Assembly: GCF_933775445.1 (NCBI RefSeq)
Contig: NC_065875.1
Coordinates: 19,715,555 to 19,779,554, forward strand
Origin: Argentina anserina
Lineage: Eukaryota > Streptophyta > Magnoliopsida > Rosales > Rosaceae
Reading direction: 5' to 3'
Length of the DNA stretch: 64,000 bases
The notes beneath the pieces are model-generated. The model saw nothing but the letters and a program-made list of their open reading frames with translations, searched no databases and had not been told where the DNA came from. Positions 12,790 to 24,220 of the stretch are shown in pieces. Made by a program: the position numbers and the translations under genes. Positions within the stretch are counted from its first letter, which is position 1, and the number at the start of each line of letters is the position of its first letter.

Positions 12790-13560
12790 TGCATTTGCTA
12801 AAGTTTTTAGCTATAATCATCATGCTAAGGGCTCACAACCCTTCTCATCCTCTCAAATATATTGAATTGGATACTGTTGGAGAGTTCACCTCCACGACTT
12901 TGATGATTTCGTGTTGCATATCTACTACGATCGTCGTTGAACATATTATTCCTCATGTTCATTCCCTGCACGATCTAGCAGAGCTCGGACTTGGTTATGG
13001 TTACTAACCTGCCAAATTTTGCATGGGGATATGTAATGATGTTGCATGTAGCGACACTTATTCGTTTCAAACCCACAACTCACCAAGCATTTAGTGCATA
13101 ATAGATGGTCATTGGATACGATCTCAACGTTCTTTTCACTAACGCATATTTGGTTAAGTTGTTTATGTGCCTCTATTGTAGTTATCTCAATGGGTCTACT
13201 TGAAACGATTAATTATTTTGGTTAGTTATGAATTATGAATCACCAACATTTGTCCACTATTTCCAATCTACAACCGTGAATCTCTATCCTGTGATTTTAG
13301 TAGACAGTCATTTTGATGAGACATACTTCCCGTCGTTAGGGGGAGATACGGAATGCTCCAATTCCGGTTTTAACTCCAGGAATTGACGTGGTGTGGCACT
13401 ATGTCTCATTAAGATCCCGCACTGCTCTGAGTAAGCAATACGTGCAACGCATTATCGACCTCCAAAAAGTCAAAGATTCGATGCTAAATGACTTTACTGA
13501 TATTGCGAAAGTGACAAGATCGCACATAAATGTTGTGATGTGCCGGTAAGGTTGGAACTC
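12790..13560 (+). pseudogene. broken Ty1/copia integrase and linker remnant
   Basis: In shifting frames the translation matches the copia integrase core: HPLKYIELDTVGEFTSTT at about 12838-12900, then VEHIIPHVH at about 12935. Further on, WGYVMMLHVAT-like and DSHFDETYFPSLGGD (about 13300-13350) fit the usual sequence downstream of integrase, and a RTLSKQYVQRIIDLQK-like stretch follows near 13420-13470. The glutamate-containing GEFTS motif survives, but stops and frameshifts separate every block. Not functional. Assignment is from remembered family motifs. Confidence 0.75.
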
Positions 13561-14289
13561 TCAGAATATGGGAGAATTTCATATAACCTGGTCCTAGCAC
13601 CGTTAGTACCATCCTTGACAGTGGGAAGGAAACCAACGATGGCACCATCGTACGTTATGGTGTTGTCGGCGCCTGTGGTATTGCACCACAAAACAAGGGC
13701 GGCAAACGCAAAGATGGACTAGTAAGGGTCATAGCTTCGGTCTTGGATCCTACCTAGATGAGGGGGAGACTATTATTCTCTGTAATTAAAACAGAAATAA
13801 GCGAGGTGCGTAGGCACAAGTATTTCGCCCATCATCAAGAGATATTCTCTAAACATGTGTATCAACTAAGTTTTTGTGGGACGTTATAGACTCTTTTTGT
13901 TGATGTTAGAGAAGAATAGAAATCTGACGAATTGATCGTATACAACGCGCAAGTGTGTTTAATGGATTGATCTCCCATGATTGATGATGTATTTGTTTAT
14001 GCTCTTATTCCATTGTAAAGTATCAACGATGAGCAACTTGACCGAAGTGGAAAGAATCAATACATGCTGAACTAGACTTGTAATGTTGGTCGTTGTTCGT
14101 AAGTGTAATGAGAAAGATGAAGTAATGCAATAACGTATTTCTATGATTGAACACATTAATAATTTCAATAATATTACATAAGTTATGGTGCAAAGATTGT
14201 CTCATTATCCTAGTATTGATTACGATGAGTTATATTTTCTCGTTATGGACATAATTGTTTTCCGCTACTTGATCAGTAGTAGTGTTCAT

Positions 14290-14420
14290 GAAAACTAATT
14301 TGCAGCATATGATAGTGGTCATTGCATATCTGTAAAGGGATCTTGACGCATATATGAGATTGCCCGAGGGACTTTAAATGCCTCCAGACCATGAAGAGCT
14401 TATGTAATCAGATTGCGACG
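14290..14420 (+). pseudogene. reverse transcriptase remnant of the Ty1/copia element
   Basis: The short stretch VIAYL, then DLDAYMRLPEGL, with in-frame stops, matches the copia reverse transcriptase region (AYLxGxLDxxIYMxxPEG in intact elements). The catalytic YVDD box was not found. It lies downstream of the integrase remnant, as expected for Ty1/copia. Confidence 0.6.
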
Positions 14421-15623
14421 TTCGAGAGCACGTAGTACAATCAATTGTAAAAACTTATACCCCATATGTGTTCATATGAAAGCTAATTCTTGATTCTCTA
14501 TTTCGTCTAAGTAAAGATGATGAAGAGATTCAATGAGCTATAGATTCATATATGTAAGTATTTTTGGGACACTATTACTTTCATTATGACGTGATTAACT
14601 ATGCGCCTATGCATTTTCATTAGACTTGCATTGCTCCCTTGACATGAGTTTAGTTATACACTTAGTCGACCAATATAAATCCTATCCACACCAACGCTAC
14701 TAGCAGCTCCAGCAACATCAACGTACGCCTTGGTGTCGCAGTCGACACTAGTAGCGTAAATGATGCGTACGGTTCCGTTTTGGACCAAAATCAGTCATTC
14801 ATTGGTCTATTCCCCCATTTCTTTGTGAAAGATACATTTCATGTGACAAATCAGAATTTGTCCAGTTTTGTAGGTCAACTCAACGAGACCTACATGACAG
14901 CTTGCTCGATGAAATATGGTGAAATTAGTACCGTTGGAAATGTCTATGTGTCTACTTTCCAGGAACACCAACCATTTGTTCATAGCTATCATATTAAGTG
15001 AGTTATGGCCATTTTAGCAAAATAGGACAGTTCTGTCCAGAAATTTTCAAGTCAGTCAACTTCGACAGAGCACTGTGAACTGCTCCGATCGAATTAGGTT
15101 GTGAGCTTTATGTCACTTGAAAGCCACGGGTGTCTACTTTCCAGAACATTTTACAATTCACTAATACCTATTTAGACGAAGAAGTTATGGCCGTTTAAGT
15201 GAGTGAAGGTCATTATACCCGAGAATCTGATTTTCATTGCAAACTCTTGTTTTGAGTTGTTATGCAATCTTGTTTCCTAATATCTAAGTTTAGCTAAGTA
15301 TGGCATGTATGATCTAAGGATGTGTGGCTAGATTAATGATTAATCATTGGCCCAAGAGTACGTTTGAGAAGCATGTAATGAACGTTGTATACGTTGTTCT
15401 TTGTACTCCACGATTATGGCACTAATCAGGGGGAGTTGTTTCGTAGACTTCAGGGGGAGTCTACCTCACATGATGCTATCAAATGTAGATGGTGCGTTGT
15501 GCTCTTTTTTCCTTCGATCAAGCTTTTGTTTTTACCCAAGAGATTTTTATTTTGCTTGACAAGGTTTTTACCGAGGCAACGATGTGTGCACCATACAACC
15601 TAGGCATGCGACACAAGGGAGAG

Positions 15624-15808
15624 TGTTCCGGGAGAATTATTATTCTACCCTTGTGTGTGTCTTAGCCCTATTAGGTTTCCTGTTAGAGATAGATTTGCAT
15701 ATCTGTAATAGATTAGGACTCCGAATCCTGCGGGATTCAGGTGATGTAATGCCTATATATATAGGTCCACATATCATTCAATAATATACATTTTTTCATC
15801 CTGAAACA
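15624..15808 (+). repeat. 3' LTR of the Ty1/copia element
   Basis: It is 185 bp, TGTTCC to AACA, preceded by the purine tract AAGGGAGAG. Upstream there are two GGGGGAGT words (about 15429 and 15452), usual for 3' ends of plant copia elements. Confidence 0.88.
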
Positions 15809-15846
15809 CTAAGTAGGATTTAAATGTGTTTAAATTTAGAGGAAAA

Positions 15847-16966
15847 TTCACCAATAGTCCCTGAATTCATGTGGTAAGGACATTTTGATCCTTGACATTT
15901 AAAAAGGATCAAAGAGATCCTTGAACTCTTATTCTGATATCAATAAGGTACTTATGTTAAAACTTTTAGAATATTCCGTTAAAATATTCTTTTTTTCTGT
16001 TAATTTTGTCATTTTGTTATTTGTTAGTTTGAAATTTATTTCTTTGAGTTAGATCTAATCGAAGATTAAACTTTTCGAGTTGTTCTGCAACTTTGTTATT
16101 GTCTTTTTCTCTATATAGATAATCTAGAAATTCAATCAGGCTAGGTCTTAACGGATTAATATCTGCTACTCCAATCTCCTTTTGGAGATCAATATGTTCG
16201 TCGTATAGGATATTTAATATTCTACAAACGTATTCTATGGAGTATTGGCTTTTTTGAATATGTTTTGAATGAAGCACACTTGCCACTTATCAGTAGCTTT
16301 TTTCAGTACAAAAAAACTGGTAATTTTTAGGTCTGACTTCTTTTTTATTGGATAAAAGGAGCGAATTTTGTGGCATAAGCCTGATCTTCACTTGTTTCTG
16401 AGCGAAACAAGCTCTGATACCAGCTAGGGCGAATCTAACCGATGCTCAAAATGTGAAGAGATTTCTGATATTCTTCAAAAATTTCTTGAAGAACTTCGAT
16501 ATTTTCTTAGGATGCGTAGATTCTACGCTGTATTCTGTAGATAATATCCCAATAATTTTTTGTATTTCTTGGAAGGTTCTTTCTATTTCTTATTAGTTTT
16601 TTATATTTTTTTCTTGTTGCATTTCTTTTAAAGACAATTTAGCAAATGCTAAAAGCCTAAGTCTAGAAGCTATGATAATTGCTATGATGATAAAATAACT
16701 GTTCACCTTTGAGTATAGAGGGTAGATTTAAAGATTAGTAAACTGCTTAGAAAAATAAATTTTAAGAATTAAGTCCATCATGCTCCGTCAAAATTTTAAT
16801 AAAATGACAAAATTAACAGTTAAAAGAATATTTTAACGGAATATTCCAAAAGTTTTAACAGAAGTATCTTATTGATATCAGAATAAGAGTTCAGGGATCT
16901 CTTTTATTCTTTTTAAAGGTCAGGGATCAAACTGTCCTTATCACATGAGTTCAGGGACTGTTGCAG
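15847..16966. mobile_element. long terminal-inverted-repeat element with captured insert
   Basis: Left arm about 15852-16018 and right arm about 16790-16963 are complementary over about 165 bp (left AGTCCCTGAATTCATGTG, right complement AGTCCCTGAACTCATGTG). Long TIRs suggest a Mutator-like element, but no 9-bp TSD could be found because the outermost bases differ. The interior is unrelated to the arms and is described separately. Confidence 0.75.
16017..16790 (-). other. insert with tRNA-Met primer-binding motif; possible pararetrovirus or retroelement fragment
   Basis: On the minus strand, CTGGTATCAGAGC (about 16411-16423) is the complement of the initiator tRNA-Met 3' end, the primer site of caulimovirids and many LTR retroelements. 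Downstream of it is an open frame of 89 codons (16286-16017) with no stop, rich in charged and leucine residues. Upstream, interrupted coding-like sequence includes a hydrophobic stretch and a Lys-rich stretch. No capsid zinc knuckle or reverse transcriptase was seen. The identity is a hypothesis. If viral, it is a short broken endogenous piece. Confidence 0.4.
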
Positions 16967-18301
16967 ATCAGAACGTTCATTAATGTTTCGATTCTTGGTC
17001 GGGGAAGAGGGAATGTTGAATCGTTATAATATTCTAACGGGAGATGATCAATTTGATATATTTTATTTTCAAGAAATTGAATTGAAAATGGATGCAAAGA
17101 AAGAAAGTCCGACTAATAAAGAAAGAGAACGAGGGACGAGCAAACAGTGACAGAGAGCAAATGCATCGGGGGGAGCTGCATTCCCGCCCGTTGGTGGCTG
17201 CGATCCGTCGTCAGCGGCGGAGGGTGTAGGTGATCAATATTAGGAATTAACAGGCCAAGTAAATAAGCCATCGCCATGCAGGTTTCACAGTTACAGAGGA
17301 GGAAGAAGGAAGCTAACCTAGCTAGGGGACCGATGGTGAATCTGAGTTTGGTTAATGTGGAATTTACTTCACTCTCACGAGCTATGGGGTTCGGGGAATT
17401 GGTCGGACTTGTTGTCGGACTCTTCCGGATTGTGGGAATCTATTCCCTCATGTACTACTTTTACCAGACTAGTCCTGACACTCCTCCTCCCTCTCCTGAC
17501 ATCCATCTATCTCTATCTCTATCTCTATCTATTTGAAATTGAACAATTTAAATAGAGTTTTCTTCTATGGTCTGGTCTCTGCATTAATATTCCCTCTGCT
17601 GCTAGCAACAAAGCAGCTGTGTCCTTGGGCTGTTCCACAGTGTTTGTCTTGCTGTGCGATTTCAGAAATTCCATCACGGATTCTCGTCCATCATGATCAT
17701 CACCATCATCATCACAATGGGAATCCGAAATTCAACTTCATTCCGTTTTACCATTGCATTCACCGATCTTTTCTTCAGTCCGTTCTTAATGTTGTGTCAT
17801 TTTCCAAATCGTTATACTATATAGTGATACAAAATTTGACAATGTACCAAGTACCAACATTAATCATCTCAGCATCTTCCAATAATTGTATGGAATAACC
17901 ACTCTCTATTCATGATTTTCATCCACTTAAAATGAAGTTCATGTTCCAAATGGAACGCAAAGTACAAAAAAGGGTATTAACTTTTGATAACACTCTTATT
18001 GTCTCCATAGAGTGATATCGTAAGTTATTTTCAATTGATGTGATGAACACCTTTTTTATTATTCTAGCATTTCATCGAGTCATTAACGTGTTGTTATACG
18101 GTCGATCATGTGCACACAGAAACGATTAATTTAGCCGACACATTATTGAAATCATGAATTATTTTATTTCATACTAACATACTCTCACCTTATATTTCTC
18201 ATTTTTACTTATTATAATGAATAACAGAGAAGATATTGTTCTAGTCGGATACTCTGATGCAATGAATACTCTTGAATTATTAGAGTATGATGGGACGTCT
18301 A
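16967..18301. other. intergenic, no gene supported
   Basis: The ORF at 17276-17536 has a central hydrophobic stretch, but its tail is made of a CTATCT microsatellite (about 17507-17533) and it matches no family known to me. A CATCATCACCATCATCAT run lies at about 17690-17715. Nothing else was recognised. Confidence 0.5.
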
Positions 18302-19506
18302 CACCACAAAAAACATTTAACAACATGCAATGTATGTTGTCAAAAGTTATTAACAACGTTCAGTGCATGTTGTAGATGCAGAAGTCGTTAAAAGTCTAAA
18401 ACTTTTAACAACACAACTTGCACATTGTTATATTATTTTAACAACGCACATTGCTTGTTGTCGTAATCTTTCAATAACAAACAAAATGTACGTTGTGCTT
18501 TTTTACAACACATATTGCATGTTGTTGTAAGTTTAAAACAACATGCACCTTGCGAGTTGTACTTTTTAACAAGTTATGCATGTTGTTGTACGTTTTCAAC
18601 AACATACATCTTGTGAGTTGTACTTTTTCACAAGCAACTTGCATGTTGTTGTAAGTTTTCAACTACTAGTCCTGAATGTTGTTATATTACTGAATGTGTT
18701 GTCATAACATTTTAATATACACAATTTATACCCAATTTGCTAGGATCTTCTTTCCTGTAACTAATTCCACATACATTCACTATGACTTAATCACAATTGC
18801 ATCAAATATGAGCACACACTTTAAACATAGGAAATATATATATGTCTCATATCTCATACATCATCCTTGATAAAACATTAGAACAAAATAAACACAAACA
18901 AATAAACACTACCGGGTCCTCCTATCTCTCCGGCGCCTTGGTTGAATCTTCCTTACTGGCCTTACAGGTGTCGTTTCAACTGGTTTGACAGAATTTATTA
19001 CTTCAAGCTAGTGGTGGTAGTGATGGGGATAGGGATGGTGGAAGACTGGAATTCATGGAACCATGTGCTCTAATACACTTTATGGTATTTCTGTGGACAG
19101 TGAAAAGAATATTAATTACATGCACTGAGGAACATGAGAACCAAGAAGATGGGGGAAATGTGGAGCAAAAATCTGAGTCGACCAAACAAATAGCAATGAT
19201 GATCTACAACGTAAATGAGTTAAATTCAAGTAAGCATAAAGAACCTCAATATTCTATATGTTTCTTCTAAGTCCTCTCAAACAATCATATGTATAGACAA
19301 TCCAAGTTCCAAACCATATCATAAATTACCTGAACTATAAAATTGTGCCTTTCACAGTCATAGCCTCATAGAACATATTGATAGCCTCATACATACAGCA
19401 AACACACGTAAAATTGTCAAGACATATTATAAAAACTTGTGATACTCTTCTTTCAATGTTCTTACCCACATAACACATGCTAGTTAAGTTAATAAAATGC
19501 ACAGAC

Positions 19507-19924
19507 TTCCTTATCATCAAGGAAAAGAGCAATCTGCAGAGCATTTGGATATTCTTCAAATTTCAGATATATCATAAAAGCAATATCCAAAACTAACATA
19601 TCATCTGGTATATGCGTTAAGATACAAAGTAGCACAGTGACTCATTGACATTAACTCCTTCCAGTTTTAATAGGTGAGGTAGATTGGGTAAAGTCTGAAT
19701 CATGGCCACAGTCTACTTACCTTGCTGAATTGGTGAGGTAGAGACAAGTCCTCTTAAAATTTGTCTTATCAACATGCTCAACTAACAGATCAAGGTCTTC
19801 AACCTGGCATTGGGCAAACTATCAGTCCCAACAAAAAAAAAGACTGGCAAACAATGAATTTTAGCAGATTAATATTTGGATTTACCTCCATTAAAAGTTC
19901 AACAGCTTCCAGTTCGGCATTGTG
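19507..19924 (-). pseudogene. RPN1: captured fragment of the 26S proteasome subunit RPN1 gene, three exons with introns
   Basis: Exon pieces on the minus strand: 19924-19886 (HNAELEAVELLME, flanked by AG and GT), 19803-19721 (VEDLDLLVEHVDKTNFKR, then TCLYLTNSA, flanked by CAG and GTAAGT), and about 19625-19507 (PDDMLVLDIAFMIYLKFE, then EYPNALQIALFLDD). Their order and sequence match a continuous part of plant RPN1, the large non-ATPase base subunit of the proteasome. The first two exons keep good splice sites. The third has lost the AG acceptor and carries a 1-base shift before PDDM. The rest of the gene is missing, so it cannot encode RPN1. It lies within the CACTA-like element and was probably copied from an intact locus elsewhere. 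Confidence 0.85.
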
Positions 19925-20509
19925 CTGCATTGCATAAATGACTTATTAGAAGAAAAGTTTAATCACATATCAACAAACAGATAGGCAACCTGACTGATTA
20001 TATTTATGGAACCTCAATAGAAATATCAACTCCAAATAATTAACAAGGGCCATCAGTAACCACCTTGAATACGGAACGATACATATTTTAAGTAACAAAA
20101 ACACACAAGAAGACACTATGAACTAAGAATACTAAAACATAAAACTACTCTGCTAACTAAAACATACTTTTGTCGAATTAATTGCATACAGATACCATTG
20201 AAATAAGGCTACATTGTTTATTTTCCGATCATTCAAGTACAAAGTCCCCAACTGTATACATATGGTTTCATATTTTAACTCTCATAAACAACAAATTAGA
20301 TGCCGTGTACAATCCTATAGCAAACTCGTACCACTTAAACACTCATTTTAACATAAACTGTACATAAATTTCATAGAAATACAATCGAAACGTCCTTTAA
20401 TAGTGTTTTTTATGCAGAACAAATCTTAATCTCCACAATTTTATCAAAGCAAAACAAGTATACCAGTATTAACACTGCAACAGAGACCCTACCGCTTAGT
20501 GTAATAACC

Positions 20510-20688
20510 GAGTTCACCAGTAATCACACTCTCATTCTCTTCAAACTCCACCATGCCGTTAACAATTCCTGGCAGCTCCAAATCGATCGTGATCTCGGTG
20601 ACCTCTACATCGCAATGGAGTGCTTGGAGGTCTCGACTTGTACATTTTCATAGATTGAAGGAAACAGTTCAAAGCTCTTCTTCGGAAC
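20510..20688 (-). other. unassigned coding-like block, possible third captured exon
   Basis: On the minus strand an acceptor TTACAG ends at 20689 and an open frame of 27 codons runs from 20688 to a stop. In another frame a stretch of about 50 codons ends with GIVNGMVEFEENESV and then a TAG at about 20499. The base composition is coding-like (higher GC than around it). I do not recognise the source gene. Confidence 0.35.
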
Positions 20689-20975
20689 CTGTAAGAGAAA
20701 CGAAACAAATGAAGGCTGAGATGAAGAAATTAGGGATTCGAAATCAAAAACGAAATTGACAGTTGAGATGAAACAAAATTGAGGATTTCAATCCTTAAAA
20801 CACTATAATCGCACAAATCACGTGAAATTGAAACCCAAACCTAATAACAAATCAGTTACCAAAAACTAAAGATCGGCTAAGCTGATCGGTTAAATACTAC
20901 AGTTTTGCGATCAGAATCAGATTCGCACAGCTCAAAATAGAGGAGAGAGAAACATAGATCGGATAAGAGACTTAC

Positions 20976-21014
20976 GCATTTCCAGTTGCCGCCAACGAAG
21001 AACTTCCAGCCCAT
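20976..21014 (-). pseudogene. TPI: captured first exon of cytosolic triosephosphate isomerase
   Basis: The minus-strand ATG at 21014 starts MGWKFFVGGNWKC, the 13-residue first exon of plant cytosolic TPI, ending at a phase-0 donor TGC|GTAAGT as in intact plant TPI genes. Residue 3 is Trp where Arg is usual. The active-site Asn and Lys of the NWK motif (N10, K12) are kept. No other TPI exon follows, so no enzyme can be made. The upstream sequence looks like the original promoter. Confidence 0.85.
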
Positions 21015-21290
21015 TTTTGTTGAAGATGAGATTTCTCGGTACCGACAAAATGGATGAAGAAATAGAACACTGGATGAGTGTTGGGGTCTGTTTATATTTC
21101 GGCTTTTTCTTGGTGCGCAAGCGGCGATACTTGCAGTAGTGATGGATTGGGCCGGCGGGCCCACTTGGGTCGTGTGGAATTACGGTTGGGGGCTGAGGAT
21201 CTAGGATATTCCTAGAGGGATATTTGGAGGGAGAGGAGGGGTAGTTTGGTATGTTGAGATGACTAAAAAAGGGACTTCCTTGGCGCACGG
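21015..21290 (-). promoter_or_regulatory. captured TPI promoter and 5' UTR
   Basis: Upstream of the TPI ATG on the minus strand there is a TATA-like AAATATAAAC at about 21089-21098, some 75 bp before the ATG. GGGCCC and GGCCCA words at about 21147-21162 resemble the site II elements of housekeeping promoters. Activity is inferred, not shown. Confidence 0.55.
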
Positions 21291-21725
21291 GAGAGAGAAT
21301 TTTGTATGTCTAGATACTTATACATATTTTTCTTTTGGCTTTTTAGTATCTTAAATTTTTGAAATAATATGACGATCCATTGTGAGTTGTTATTTTAAAA
21401 ATTTTTAACAATGTACTTTTACTATTGTTTGTCTCAAAAATTTTAAGATTATACGACAACGTGCCGCATGTTGTTATTTTAACACTATTCAACAACATTC
21501 ATTTCCGCTTGTTGTCGATATATACATTCGATAACTTAAAAATAACAACACGCATAATACATTGTCGAATATTGATTTGATAACATGTCAATGACGCATG
21601 TTGTGATATAAGTGTTTCAACAACGCACAAATTTTGCATGTTGTAGATTATAGTAATTAACAACGTTGATTTTAAGCATGTTGTTATTATGATGTTGTTG
21701 AATGTCATTTTTCTTGAACACAGTG

Positions 21726-22549
21726 GCCAAAAGCAAACAGAAACTCACCGGTACCACTGTTTGTCCATTGTCGTACATGCCTGCATGTTACATGTACGTA
21801 TTCATGGTCAAACATGGAAAGGAAGTATTCCTTCTACTTCAATTTTTGAAGCATAACAACTCATTCATGGCCTCTCAGTCAATCAAACAGTACTACACAC
21901 TCTCTGCAACACCACGTTATATCTGGATACATATGTTGGCTCTCTCAGAAAGAAACTTAGCCAACTAGTTAATTAAGCATTGCATGCTCTGGTTTATTAA
22001 TTAAGCAATGCTCTAAGTACGGGGAAATCTAATTGTTTATACTTGCAACTTTGAGAGAAAAGAATTAAGAAATGGAGCAGATGGCCGGATGTCACAGCAG
22101 CAGGGTATGTTTGACTGTTTGAGCAAGAGCGAGACTTCCAATTCATTCTTCTCTGCACAAGAATTAGCTGGGAATTAGGGAAAGGAAACATAACCCATAA
22201 ATCTAGTGCTGTGCTTAGTTAGTGGAGCTGAGCGTGCCCTCATATCGATCTTGCTGCATATTCTGATCGATCAGTATTAGACTATCGTAGTTTCTCTTAT
22301 AATAGTTTAGTTATTCGTCTTCGTCAATATTCGTGTTTATGGGAACGGAAACTCAATAAAGCTTCTTGCACGGCATCAAGACTGCTCCCCTCTTAAAATA
22401 TAGAACCATAGATGTACTCTTTACGCCATTTGACATGCATTATTCTTTATGGCTATTTGAAATTTAACATTCCTAGTTTGGCAATCTGAATCAACCGAAA
22501 TAACAAAGAATTACGAGCAAATATCATGAAAATCTAACATACGTAAAAC
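21726..22549. other. intergenic, no gene seen
   Basis: ORFs at 21702-21968 and 21997-22191 have no recognisable domain. The first begins inside the transposon end. Confidence 0.5.
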
Positions 22550-23025
22550 CAGTGGCGGATCCACTTGGAAGGCTCAAGCACAGGCAAAAATTCAAAGAAC
22601 TTGAAATTTTCATGCGTTCCTAAATATGAATGCCGAGTTAGTTGAGTTGACCTAACTACAAAAGTTTGACTTTATAGTCCATTACGACCGCAGTTGGAGT
22701 CATTCATATCCCATAGTCTTCCTCTCTTTTTCTTTTTCCTCTTTCCACATTCATCTTTGTTTTTTATATTTTCCATTAAAATTCATTTTTTCTATTTTCT
22801 ATCACTCTATTTCCTACTTTCCTTCTATTTTTCATTTTCCTACTTTTATCTTCCTCTTAAGAACATTGGGTTAAATGAGAGCACTATATATATGTGCTGT
22901 TTGAGTTTAAATTTATCATTTTAAGAGCAATTAAAAAGAAAAATCTTGGAAACAACATTGAAAAAAAATCTTATTAGTGACTCATAATTAGCGTAGATGA
23001 GAATTTTCTCCTAGATCCGCAACTG
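22550..23025. mobile_element. hAT-type MITE
   Basis: Terminal inverted repeats CAGTGGCGGATCCA on the left and CTAGATCCGCAACTG on the right (complement CAGTTGCGGATCTAG). Flanking 8-mers CGTAAAAC (22542-22549) and TGTAAGAC (23026-23033) agree at 6 of 8 positions, as for an aged hAT target-site duplication. The interior is pyrimidine-rich and non-coding. Confidence 0.78.
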
Positions 23026-24220
23026 TGTAAGACCTCACACTTTTATTGATACATGAACAAAAGTAGTAACTACAGTGACCAGTGTCAGCGAGATTTGGTG
23101 TTTCTATATAATAAGAAAAACAAAATTCATGACAAGTTTTGTTTATATAGAGAGTTTAAAGCGTCAAAATCGTTTACGTTGTTGGCAATAAGCTAATCTT
23201 CTTAACCTTAGTATGTCGTGTACGTTGTGTTTTTAATCGCAATAATTTATTTTTACCAAAATCTGTAAATACTATGCAAATCTTATTTGTGTAATTATTA
23301 TCGTGATAGAAATTGCATGGCTTGAGGTTGATTTTAGATCGGCTATGAATCGATTTGGTATCGACGACGAAAATGCCTTATGTACGGGTGGAGGTGGTCG
23401 TTCTTGTGGAGATCTAGTTGTGATCACGATGGCATGCTGGGCGACCGGCAAACCACCTGACTCAACAACAAGGGTGGTCGGGTGAGAGAGGCTATTGCGG
23501 CTCCATGTTCCTGGGATTGGGCCTCTGGGCCTAAAGACAATCTTGGGCTAAATGGGAGTCAAGACTTGATCAGGGCTTGGAGGTGTTTGATGTGTTTCGG
23601 CTATGGATAAGCTCATGTGTGAATATTTCTCTCTCAAAAGTCTTTTGTGAGGAGGTTCGGACGTGTTTGTACTACAATTGCGTGACATGCTAATAGCTAA
23701 TCTAGATCTATTAGCTCGTAGGAGACGAGTTTGTTTACTGGCAAAGGAGTGCGCGCGATTGAGATCTCTTATTCTTAATTTTTTTTTTTTTGCTTCAATT
23801 GTAAACGTGGTGAACAATGGTTGTTAGCTATGAAATAGATCGAAAAAGAGATGTTGATGGAGCTATCTAATGCGCTAGGAATACCAAAGAGGAACCAAGA
23901 ACAAATGTACAAATCTTGTTCCTTCCACGAAAACCTGACATATGGACAATTGCTGTATAAAGAAAGACTGACCCTGGCCAAACACAACCCAACCTTCCAT
24001 ATCAAGCAACAAAGCCCAAATTCATGGAAAGCGACGTCGCCGCGTAAACAGAAAAACCTGGGGAAAATTCATAGAAACCATCGCGGACACTAGAATCTCT
24101 AGAAGGTGAAAAGTCATCAAATCCCTTATACATATACAACCCAATCTCCCAATCCAATTCACCTCAATCCTCTCATTCTCCCAAATCCCACTTACGATCG
24201 CTCCATAATTCCCCAAGAAG
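23026..24220. other. intergenic and promoter side of the LITAF gene
   Basis: About 23330-23830 has mixed GC-richer sequence with no clear domain, perhaps an old retroelement. The C-rich stretch at 24120-24220 is the likely 5' UTR of the LITAF gene. No other gene supported. Confidence 0.45.

Larger units (their letters stand above)
9119..15808 (+). mobile_element. degraded Ty1/copia LTR retrotransposon
   Basis: Two similar LTRs bound the element: 9119-9302 and 15624-15808. Both start TGTTCCGGGAGAATTA and end CCTGAAACA, and both contain a TATATATAGG promoter-like box. A primer-binding-site-like motif CGTTATCAGCACG follows the 5' LTR, and a purine tract AAGGGAGAG precedes the 3' LTR. Integrase-like and reverse-transcriptase-like fragments occur in copia order (integrase first) but are broken by stops and frameshifts. 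No intact gag was found. Flanking 5-mers differ (TATAT left, CTAAG right), so no TSD is visible. Confidence 0.88.
18302..21725 (-). mobile_element. CACTA-like transposon carrying captured host gene pieces
   Basis: The left end begins CACCACAAAAAAC. The right end, reverse complemented, begins CACTGTGTTCAAGAAAAA, close to CACTA termini of the CACTACAAGAAAA type. Both ends carry many short inverted subterminal repeats built on ACAACATGCAATGTATGTTGT-like words (about 18310-18720 and 21360-21710), a typical feature of plant CACTA elements. The 3-bp flanks do not match (CTA and GCC), so the right limit may be a few bases off. No transposase was found. The interior holds the TPI and RPN1 fragments listed below, both on the minus strand. 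Confidence 0.7.

Noticed and set aside
17276..17536. 86-codon ORF with a hydrophobic middle
   Set aside because: The C-terminal part is encoded by a CTATCT microsatellite and there is no recognisable family or splice context. It could be a real small gene, but nothing supports it.
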